This document shows, one piece after another, positions 6,585 through 13,162 of a stretch of DNA of 13,162 nucleotides. The position numbers and the translations under genes are program-made. The notes under the pieces are model-generated. The model had not been told where the DNA came from, ran no database searches, and saw only the letters and a list, made by a program, of their open reading frames with translations. Origin of the DNA: Porticoccus sp041581635 (GTDB lineage Bacteria; Pseudomonadota; Gammaproteobacteria; Pseudomonadales; Porticoccaceae); contig JBFICW010000046.1 in assembly GCA_041581635.1 (NCBI GenBank), positions 1-13,162 on the forward strand. The letters run 5' to 3'. The number at the start of each line of letters is the position of its first letter. Position 1 is the first letter of the stretch.

Positions 6585-9245
6585 TCAACAATACAGCGGA
6601 TTAGTTTTTTCCGGGCTTAATCCAAAATCGGCAATTGCCTTGGACACCACAGACTTCTCGATCTTGCCCTGATCTGCCAAGGACTTTAGAGCGGCTACAG
6701 CCACAAAATAGCGATTCACTTCAAAAAAGTGACGCAGGTTTTCCCGGCTATCGCTTCGGCCAAAACCATCGGTTCCCAGAACATGATAATCGGCAGGGAT
6801 ATAACCCCTTAACTGTTCAGAGTAGGTTTTAACGTAGTCAGTAGCCACAACCACTGGCCCCTGACGGCCGGTCAGCAACTCAGTGATACAGGGAACTTTT
6901 GGTTCAGCTTCAGGGTGCAGCATATTCCAGCGATCAACGCTCTGGCCGTCACGGGCAAGCTGATTAATACTGGTTAAACTCCAGATATCCGCTGACACAT
7001 TATATTTTTCTTTAAGGATGACCGATGCGGCACGCACTTCATTGAGAATACTCCCCGCGCCCATCAACTGGACTTTAAGATCCGCGTCTCCACCATCTTC
7101 AAACAGGTACATGCCCTTAACAATGCCTTCCTCAACACCGTCCACCTCGGGCATTGCAGGCTGTTGATAGTTTTCGTTCATGGTGGTGATGTAATAAAAA
7201 CAGTTTTCCTGCTCTTCAAACATAACCTTCAGACCATTTTGAACAATCACCACCACCTCGTAGGCATAGGCTGGATCATAAGTTCTGCAATTGGGAATGG
7301 TATTGGCCAACAAATGACTATGCCCATCCTGATGTTGAAGCCCCTCGCCATTGAGCGTGGTTCGACCAGAGGTTGCCCCAATCAAAAAGCCCCGCGCTTG
7401 CATATCGCCGGCGGCCCAAGCCAGATCACCGATGCGTTGAAAGCCAAACATGGAGTAGTAGATATACACCGGAATCATCGGAAAATGGTTATTACTGTAG
7501 GAGGTCGCCAGCGCCATCCAGGCAGACATGGCTCCCGCTTCACTGATACCCTCTTCAAGGATTTGCCCCTTCTTGTCCTCTTTGTAATACATGATTTGAT
7601 CATGATCCTGAGGCACATATTTCTGACCGGCAGAGGAGTAAATTCCTAGCTGGCGAAACATTCCTTCCATCCCAAAGGTACGAGCTTCATCGGGAACAAT
7701 GGGCACCACGCGCTGGCCAATGCTTTTATCCTTTAGCAACATTCCCAGCTGCCGAACAAACGCCATGGTGGTTGAAATTTTACGCTCCCCACTGCTTTCC
7801 AGTAACTTGCCAAAACTCGACAATGGCATAATCTCTAGCGGATCAAAGGTAGCACGACGGGAGGGCAACGGCCCACCCAGAGATGACCTACGCTTGTTCA
7901 TATAAGCCATTTCCGGACTATCTTCAGGTGGACGGTAATAGGGTACTTCGGCAAGCTGGTCATCGGCCACGGGAATACCGAAACGATCCCTGAAATGCTT
8001 AAGGCTTTCTAAATCAAGTTTCTTGATGGAATGGGTATCATTCGCTGCCTCACCGGCACCCAATCCCATACCATAACCCTTCACTGTTTTAGCCAGAATA
8101 ACTGTAGGCTGCCCTTTGTGCGCCATAGCCTCGGCGTATGCGGCATAAACCTTATAGGGGTCATGACCACCACGGTTAAGGTACATGATGTCCTTATCGC
8201 TTAAATCGGCAACCAACTCTTTCAGTTCGGGAGATGAACCGAAGAAATGCTCCCTCGTATAAGCACCACCATTGTGCTTATAGTTTTGATAATCGCCATC
8301 ACAAGCTTCATCCATGCGCTTTTGTAGCAATCCATTCTTATCTTTTGCCAGTAATGGGTCCCACAAACGGCCCCACACCACCTTGATGACATTCCAGCCA
8401 GCGCCACGAAATACACCTTCGAGCTCCTGAATAATTTTCCCGTTACCACGCACGGGGCCATCTAGACGTTGCAGGTTACAGTTCACCACAAATACGAGGT
8501 TTTCAAGATTTTCACGGCCCGCAAGAGAAATAGCGCCCAATGTTTCTGGCTCATCGCACTCACCGTCACCTATGAAGGCCCAGACTTTACGCTCACCCCT
8601 GGGCACCAATTCACGCGCGGAGAGATAGCGCATTACGTGAGCCTGATAGATGGCCTGTAAAGGCCCCAAGCCCATAGATACAGTAGGAAACTGCCAGTAG
8701 TCCGGCATCAGCCAAGGGTGGGGATAAGAAGAAAGGCCTTTACCACCCACTTCTCGGCGGTAATTATCCAGATCTTCTTCGTCAAAACGGCGCTCAAGGT
8801 AAGAGCGGGCATAGATACCCGGTGCACTATGACCTTGAAAATAGATTAAATCACCACGAGTGTCGCCCTCGTCGCCGCGAAAGAAATAATTAAACCCAAT
8901 ATCGTAAAGTGTGGCAGAAGAAGCAAAGGAAGCAATGTGACCACCGATACCTTCGTCAGGGTCTTTATTCGCCCTCATAACCATAGCCAGGGCATTCCAG
9001 CGAATGATGGAACGGATACGCCGCTCCATGAACAAATCGCCTGGCATACGCTTTTCACGGGTGGGTGGTATCGTGTTTCGGTAGGGAGAGGTGATGGCAT
9101 TTGGCATACGGACACCGGTAGCCGTTGCCCGGTCCAGCAGCTTCTGCAACAAGAACGCCGTTCTCGACTCCCCTTGATACTTTAATACAGAATCCAGCGA
9201 CTCAAGCCATTCCTCGGTTTCCACAGGATCCGTATCTTTATGCAT
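6585..9245 (-). CDS. aceE: Pyruvate dehydrogenase E1 component, homodimeric type
   Basis: The thiamine-diphosphate-dependent subunit that decarboxylates pyruvate and acetylates the lipoyl groups of E2; cytosolic. Its 886 residues match the family (887 in E. coli), and the sequence is colinear throughout. The ThDP/Mg binding motif is GDGECDEPE starting at 226 and ending in NCN at 255-257. Other family blocks are visible: HIASFASSATLYDIGFNYFF (103-122), YFQGHSAPGIYARSYLE (135-151) and the transketolase-like middle domain containing GISEAGAMSAWMA. The ATG at 9245 is preceded by AGAGGG with 8-base spacing, a strong ribosome binding site. aceF follows after 14 bp. A promoter and an operator-like palindrome lie about 110 bp upstream. 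No pdhR gene lies ahead of it and no lpd gene follows the pair, so regulator and E3 are encoded elsewhere. The assignment is certain. Confidence 0.98.
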   Translation of the reverse strand: MHKDTDPVETEEWLESLDSVLKYQGESRTAFLLQKLLDRATATGVRMPNAITSPYRNTIPPTREKRMPGDLFMERRIRSIIRWNALAMVMRANKDPDEGIGGHIASFASSATLYDIGFNYFFRGDEGDTRGDLIYFQGHSAPGIYARSYLERRFDEEDLDNYRREVGGKGLSSYPHPWLMPDYWQFPTVSMGLGPLQAIYQAHVMRYLSARELVPRGERKVWAFIGDGECDEPETLGAISLAGRENLENLVFVVNCNLQRLDGPVRGNGKIIQELEGVFRGAGWNVIKVVWGRLWDPLLAKDKNGLLQKRMDEACDGDYQNYKHNGGAYTREHFFGSSPELKELVADLSDKDIMYLNRGGHDPYKVYAAYAEAMAHKGQPTVILAKTVKGYGMGLGAGEAANDTHSIKKLDLESLKHFRDRFGIPVADDQLAEVPYYRPPEDSPEMAYMNKRRSSLGGPLPSRRATFDPLEIMPLSSFGKLLESSGERKISTTMAFVRQLGMLLKDKSIGQRVVPIVPDEARTFGMEGMFRQLGIYSSAGQKYVPQDHDQIMYYKEDKKGQILEEGISEAGAMSAWMALATSYSNNHFPMIPVYIYYSMFGFQRIGDLAWAAGDMQARGFLIGATSGRTTLNGEGLQHQDGHSHLLANTIPNCRTYDPAYAYEVVVIVQNGLKVMFEEQENCFYYITTMNENYQQPAMPEVDGVEEGIVKGMYLFEDGGDADLKVQLMGAGSILNEVRAASVILKEKYNVSADIWSLTSINQLARDGQSVDRWNMLHPEAEPKVPCITELLTGRQGPVVVATDYVKTYSEQLRGYIPADYHVLGTDGFGRSDSRENLRHFFEVNRYFVAVAALKSLADQGKIEKSVVSKAIADFGLSPEKTNPLYC

Positions 9246-9354
9246 ACCCTATACCCTCTAAATACTTATTTTTAGTTATCTACAAGGAGCCACCCGAGAA
9301 GTATAGATCATCCCTAGGATTACGATTTTTACAAACGGGGCCCCAGCTACAGAT

Positions 9355-9369
9355 TGTAGTATAACTACA
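9355..9369. promoter_or_regulatory. Operator-like palindrome on the aceE -10 box
   Basis: TGTAGT-ATA-ACTACA is a perfect inverted repeat with 6-bp arms and 3-bp centre. It covers the predicted -10 hexamer of aceE. Its core read on the minus strand, TAGTTATACTA, fits the FadR-subfamily GntR pattern TNGTNNNACNA, to which the E. coli PdhR site (ATTGGTATGACCAAT) also conforms. A further half-site, CTACA at 9347-9351, forms a second overlapping inverted repeat with TGTAG at 9355-9359. Binding by a PdhR-like repressor is inferred. Confidence 0.5.
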
Positions 9370-9387
9370 CAAAGCATGCACTTTCAA
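9358..9387 (-). promoter_or_regulatory. Sigma70-type promoter of aceEF
   Basis: On the minus strand TTGAAA (9387-9382) and TATACT (9363-9358) are separated by 18 bp; they match consensus at four and five of six bases. Transcription would start near 9351, giving a leader of about 105 nt. The leader begins with the palindrome GGGGCCCC (9337-9344) and contains ATCC-CTA-GGAT (9310-9320). Confidence 0.55.
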
Positions 9388-9467
9388 CCGGCACAGCTAC
9401 TAAAATATGCTTAAATATTTACATTTACCACCTAAAAATAACACTAACCATATGATTTATATTGTTT

Positions 9468-9488
9468 TATTTTATTTTTTATAAAATA
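9468..9488 (-). other. All-A/T hairpin after the M16 protease gene
   Basis: TATTTTAT (9468-9475) and ATAAAATA (9481-9488) are perfect 8-bp arms around five T, starting 9 bases beyond the protease stop. With no G-C pairs it would be a weak terminator at best. It lies in a strongly AT-rich stretch, 9401-9496, upstream of the aceE promoter. Confidence 0.3.
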
Positions 9489-9496
9489 TAGTTTTA

Positions 9497-12358
9497 TTAC
9501 ATATCTTTACCGGGAAGATAAAAGACCTTGCGACCAATGGCAAGCTCTGCCGCACTAATCGCCGGGCTATGGGTGCTATCCAGTTGCAACGAATAACCAG
9601 CGTTTGACATCAGGTCTTCGTAACTCTTCTGTAACTGCCCAAGGGAAAGCAATGAGACAGCATCAATGAGCTTCTCCCTTTGGGTAAAGTCGTAATCGCG
9701 TAGGTCGATACTCGCCCAGAACCTTGAGGACTGCTCAGCCAAACTTTTAGGCTTCTCTTTCAACCGGATCAAGACGGCCTGACGATGCCGTTCAAACTCC
9801 TCTTTCGGCATCACCTGGAGCTGCCGACGAAAATCAACCAAAAACTGATCAATAGCCTGCTCCAACTGGGGAACCTGAACATTAGGCGACTGCACCAGCA
9901 GGCCAAAACCCGGGACACGAGCAATCATCTGGTCAACGATCGCCACAACGTAACCAAGTTGCTGCTCCGTTCTCAACTGATGAAAGAATTCAGACTTCAT
10001 CATTTGCCGTAAAAGCATTATTTTTGCAGTATCTTCGAGACCATCAGTCCGCCCTTGGTAGTAACGAAGGATGGCGGAGTCCTTATGGTCGATCGACATG
10101 GGAAGATGAATTTTTTCTCCTGGAGAAACACGAAGCACCCCACGTTTAGTCCAAGCCTCTGGCTTACCATGTATCACTTTCTGTGCAACAGACATGGCAA
10201 GTTTTTCCACATCAGGTTGACTCAAATTACCACTGGCCAGCATCTCAAGTGATGCACCTTTGAATAGACTGCCTACAAATTGATTGAATGCTGCCAGATC
10301 AAATTCTGCCAACGCACTAGCCAGCGCCTCTGGCTGCCAAGCTGTGATGCTGAGCAACACTCCCGTTTCGCGCATCAATTGTTTGTATGGCGTATCCTTA
10401 CTACTGTTTTGCCAGCTCCTAATCAGCTCGGTTTTAAGACGCTCCACGAGCTCATCAGAAACGGTGGGGGCCAACAAGGCCTCGACCACCGAGTCCACCA
10501 ACAGGGGCAATTTGTTATCAAAACCACTAACGACAAAGCCGAGACCATCTGGACGACGATTAATACTGTAACCAAGCCCGGCCAGTGCAGCCGAATAACT
10601 GGACTCCCTAAGTGTTTCTTGTACCAGACGCAAATACAGGTCGGTCATTGCGGCAGACTTAACATCGGAAACTGCCGGTGTTTTTAAGGCCACATAGAAC
10701 TGAGCCTTTGGCACCTGATAGTAACGATCAGAGTAACTCCAAAGCCGATAATCGGGTTTATCTACAAGCAGGTCTGGAACTCCAGGCTCATCCGACTTAT
10801 CGGGATAATTGAGTGAAAAACTCTCCGGCACAAAATTATTTTCTATCGGAAGCTTGAGCTTTTCTGTAGCGTCAACGAGAGAAGCTTTCGGTAACTTGGC
10901 AGGTAACGTTGTAACGCTATAAGGCACTTGGTAGAGCGACGAAACTTTGTCGGCTTTCACCTCTGGTGCCATTAGCGTAACCAGGGCATTCTCTGGCTTC
11001 ATCAAAGACAACATATCGTCAATCAGGATGGGATCAAAAATATCCATTCGATAGGGACCCTTCATCACATCCTGATAAGGGTAATTATGTAGCTGATTAG
11101 CCAATTGACTCACCCGGTGAACTGGCTCCCCCAGTTCATTATGAAGAAACTGAACCTCCGCCAAAGCACCCTGTTCCTTGTGCCGCCACTCAGCTACCCC
11201 ACGCTCGGAAACCAACGCTATTTCTTGAAAAATAAGCTCAAGCACCTGCTGCCAGTGCGAGAAACCATCCACGGTTAAACCAACGGTGACATCAAAAGAG
11301 CTTCCACTTCGGTCGGCAAGGCCCTTACCGGCACGCAATGATTCCGCCCAGCCTTTTTCTTTAAGTAATGACAATAAGCTACCCGCCCCCTCGTGCCCGA
11401 TGAGATTCCCGAGATAGGCGAGGGGCTTCTGTCGGTAGTATTTATAAACAGCCGGCAAGGGAATAGTGACAGACAACTCCCTCAACTCCTGAACAGGCTG
11501 TAGTGATAACAACAGTGGCAACCGCCCCTTTTCAAAGAGCGGCTGGCCATGAACCGGCTGCTCAGCATTCTTGTTGGGCACCGCCTCAAATCGTGATGCC
11601 ACCATCGACTCAAGCTCATCCAGAGAATTCGGCGCCAACACCACCAGAGTCATACGATTGGCTGAGTAATGCTCTCCATAAAATTTGAGAAGATCATCTC
11701 GCACCAGGCTTTTGTCTGTATCTGCCAGAGTATCCAAATTTCCAACACTAAATTTTGAGGCAGGATGTGCCGGATTAACCACTTCGCTAAACACATTCAA
11801 TTGTCGGCGGTAGTCATTTTTTATTCTCGCCTTGTACTCAGAGTGCACAGCATTTTTTTCACGCTCTACGTATTCAGCATTAAACAAAGGCGCAACAAAA
11901 AATCGAGCGAAGCGATCTAACGCAGGCTCGAATTTTGCCGGGTCGACATCAAAGAAATAGTTGGTGTGCTCAAACGACGTGTAGGCATTATGCTGTCCAC
12001 CATATTGACTGATAAATGCCTGATACTCGTCGGGAAGGGGGTACTGATCTGTTCCCAGAAATAACATATGCTCAAGGAAGTGGGCCAACCCCTGGCGATC
12101 TGCAGGATCATTTGAACTACCCACAAAGACATCCAAAGCCGCAGCAGCCTTATCGGCCTTCGCATCAGAAACCAACAGCACTTGCAGTTGATTCGATAGT
12201 TGCAGATAGCGATATTCCGAGGAATCATTATCACTCTTTGCAATATCAACCGGCTTACTCTGCGCCTGATTGTCATGACATGGACGCCCAGCTAATGCCT
12301 GGCTACAACCAAGGGCAATAATGAGCAAATAAACAAACGCTACAGATACTCTTTTCAT
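9497..12358 (-). CDS. Secreted M16 zinc metalloprotease, pitrilysin/insulinase type
   Basis: A zinc endopeptidase of family M16, acting on short peptides outside the cytoplasm, as E. coli protease III (PtrA) does in the periplasm. Its 953 residues match pitrilysin. The inverted zinc motif HFLEH is at 93-97, and the third ligand Glu174 (in AVHSEY) lies 77 residues after His97, the spacing seen in pitrilysin and insulysin. The N-terminal half has the LLKFYGEHYSANRMTLVVL block. The C-terminal half has LGYVVAIVDQM and GFGLLVQSPN, so all four M16 repeats seem present in one chain. Residues 1-23 form a signal peptide ending in ALA; an alternative is a lipoprotein site at ALGC with Cys18, a poor match to the lipobox. 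GGAG 4 bases before the ATG supports the start. The perM-like gene precedes it by 57 bp. It could be called ptrA, but orthology was not tested. Confidence 0.93.
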   Translation of the reverse strand: MKRVSVAFVYLLIIALGCSQALAGRPCHDNQAQSKPVDIAKSDNDSSEYRYLQLSNQLQVLLVSDAKADKAAAALDVFVGSSNDPADRQGLAHFLEHMLFLGTDQYPLPDEYQAFISQYGGQHNAYTSFEHTNYFFDVDPAKFEPALDRFARFFVAPLFNAEYVEREKNAVHSEYKARIKNDYRRQLNVFSEVVNPAHPASKFSVGNLDTLADTDKSLVRDDLLKFYGEHYSANRMTLVVLAPNSLDELESMVASRFEAVPNKNAEQPVHGQPLFEKGRLPLLLSLQPVQELRELSVTIPLPAVYKYYRQKPLAYLGNLIGHEGAGSLLSLLKEKGWAESLRAGKGLADRSGSSFDVTVGLTVDGFSHWQQVLELIFQEIALVSERGVAEWRHKEQGALAEVQFLHNELGEPVHRVSQLANQLHNYPYQDVMKGPYRMDIFDPILIDDMLSLMKPENALVTLMAPEVKADKVSSLYQVPYSVTTLPAKLPKASLVDATEKLKLPIENNFVPESFSLNYPDKSDEPGVPDLLVDKPDYRLWSYSDRYYQVPKAQFYVALKTPAVSDVKSAAMTDLYLRLVQETLRESSYSAALAGLGYSINRRPDGLGFVVSGFDNKLPLLVDSVVEALLAPTVSDELVERLKTELIRSWQNSSKDTPYKQLMRETGVLLSITAWQPEALASALAEFDLAAFNQFVGSLFKGASLEMLASGNLSQPDVEKLAMSVAQKVIHGKPEAWTKRGVLRVSPGEKIHLPMSIDHKDSAILRYYQGRTDGLEDTAKIMLLRQMMKSEFFHQLRTEQQLGYVVAIVDQMIARVPGFGLLVQSPNVQVPQLEQAIDQFLVDFRRQLQVMPKEEFERHRQAVLIRLKEKPKSLAEQSSRFWASIDLRDYDFTQREKLIDAVSLLSLGQLQKSYEDLMSNAGYSLQLDSTHSPAISAAELAIGRKVFYLPGKDM

Positions 12359-12393
12359 GGGACTCCGTTCACTGTTGGAAATATACGATTTGT

Positions 12394-12413
12394 CGATGAA
12401 ATATAATTTATCG
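12394..12413 (-). other. Bulged hairpin between the perM-like gene and the M16 gene
   Basis: CGAT-G-AAAT-ATA-ATTT-ATCG on the plus strand forms an 8-bp stem with one bulged base and a 3-base loop, two bases beyond the perM stop. No T-run follows, so it is a weak terminator candidate in a 57-bp spacer. No convincing promoter for the protease gene was found there. Confidence 0.2.
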
Positions 12414-12415
12414 AA

Positions 12416-13162
12416 TTACTCGGACACCGAAACCCCCAAATCAGTTCTCGGCCATGCGTTATAAAGTGCCTTTACCAACGTCGCCAACGGAATGGCAAAA
12501 AATACCCCCCAGAACCCCCACAGACCACCGAAAAACAGCACCGCCAAAATAATAGCAATAGGATGCAAGTTCACTGCTTCGGAAAACAACAGGGGCACGA
12601 GCACATTACCATCCAACCCCTGAATAACACCGTAAACCATCACCAGCCAAAACAGGTCACCACCCCAGCCCCATTGAAAGTAGGCCACAACGGTTACGGG
12701 AATAGTCACGACCACGGCACCTATATAGGGAATAACGACCGACAAGCCCACCAACAAGGAGAGCAACGCCGCATAATTTAGCCCCATAATTAAAAAGGCA
12801 ATATAACTAACCGAGCCCACGGCCAGTATCTCAATCGCTTTACCCCGAACATAATTGGCCATTTGCACATTCATTTCATGCCAAATTTGCCACATCACGG
12901 GACGCTCATGGGGCAGCAGAGTCGACAATATTTCCAATAATTCATCCTTGTCTTTTAGCATGAAAAAAACCAGCAGCGGCACCAACACCAAGTACACCAT
13001 CATAGCGACGACACTTGGAAAAGTGCTCACAGAAAAGCTCACCAAACGTTCTGCCATGCCCCCCACTTCTCGGGATGCCTGTGACAATAAATCCTTCAAC
13101 TGGGCTTCAGATATCAGATGTGGGTACTGATCAGGGAGCAACAACAAGACACTTTGCCAATG
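12416..13162 (-). CDS. perM: AI-2E family transporter, PerM-like (5' end cut by window)
   Basis: A multi-pass inner-membrane protein of the AI-2E/UPF0118 family, which includes TqsA (autoinducer-2 export) and PerM (role not established). The reading frame stays open to the last base of the window, so a TTG at 13147 is not the true start; about 249 residues are visible of a usual 350 or so, missing the first membrane segments. Family blocks are clear: a hydrophobic segment with YLVLVPLLVFFML, the amphipathic linker ending in YVRGKAIE, GLNYAALLSLLVGLSVVIPYIGA, DGNVLVPLLFSEAVNLHP and GGLWGFWGVFFAIPLATLVKA near the C-terminus. The last two blocks closely resemble what I recall of E. coli PerM, which is why that symbol is offered. 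It reads toward the M16 gene 57 bp away and could be co-transcribed with it. Substrate unknown. Confidence 0.88.
   Translation of the reverse strand, partial: HWQSVLLLLPDQYPHLISEAQLKDLLSQASREVGGMAERLVSFSVSTFPSVVAMMVYLVLVPLLVFFMLKDKDELLEILSTLLPHERPVMWQIWHEMNVQMANYVRGKAIEILAVGSVSYIAFLIMGLNYAALLSLLVGLSVVIPYIGAVVVTIPVTVVAYFQWGWGGDLFWLVMVYGVIQGLDGNVLVPLLFSEAVNLHPIAIILAVLFFGGLWGFWGVFFAIPLATLVKALYNAWPRTDLGVSVSE

Noticed and set aside
7164..7649. 161-codon plus-strand open frame inside aceE
   Set aside because: Antisense to highly conserved aceE sequence with no start signals or recognisable domain.
13145..13147. TTG at 13147 as the start of the perM-like gene
   Set aside because: The frame stays open to the window edge, and the protein would lack its first membrane segments; the true start is outside the window.
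1..13162. Mobile elements, CRISPR arrays, tRNA/rRNA genes, defence or secretion clusters
   Set aside because: I looked on both strands and saw no transposase or integrase motifs, no regularly spaced repeats, no tRNA-like cloverleaf, and no gene clusters of these kinds.

Overview
The window is an ordinary piece of bacterial chromosome, most likely from a gammaproteobacterium. The evidence is a homodimeric AceE with a two-lipoyl-domain AceF of the Pseudomonas/Azotobacter kind, a PerM protein close to the enterobacterial form, a pitrilysin-type M16 protease and a YaiI/DUF188 protein. Base composition looks close to 50% GC by eye. The exact genus cannot be read from the sequence; an aquatic or marine lineage is only a guess.

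Layout: bases 1-3966 are read on the plus strand and bases 4031-13162 on the minus strand, so the two blocks converge at about 4000, where a perfect 10-bp stem can serve as a terminator for both sides. The plus block holds an SLC13/DASS anion:sodium symporter, a YaiI/YqxD (DUF188) protein 47 bp later, and a DeaD/CsdA-like DEAD-box RNA helicase with its own probable promoter. The minus block, in transcription order, holds the 3' part of a PerM-like AI-2E family membrane protein (cut by the window edge), a secreted M16 zinc protease, aceE and aceF, and a secreted DUF4864 protein. Between aceF and the DUF4864 gene lies a 428-bp stretch without a convincing gene; it carries a degenerate direct repeat.

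How the genes work together: the only clear functional unit is aceEF, encoding E1 and E2 of the pyruvate dehydrogenase complex, which makes acetyl-CoA from pyruvate. The E3 gene (lpd) is not beside it and must be elsewhere. A good sigma70-type promoter lies upstream of aceE, and a perfect palindrome matching the FadR-subfamily GntR operator pattern sits on its -10 box. This suggests repression by a PdhR-like regulator. The remaining genes are independent housekeeping functions: anion uptake, RNA remodelling, periplasmic proteolysis and a membrane permease.

I found no mobile element, CRISPR array, tRNA, rRNA, toxin-antitoxin or defence system, and no undescribed multi-gene system. The points worth a second look are regulatory: the operator-like palindrome at aceE, a perfect 12-bp inverted repeat ending exactly at the start codon of the DASS transporter gene, and possible alternative pairings ahead of deaD.
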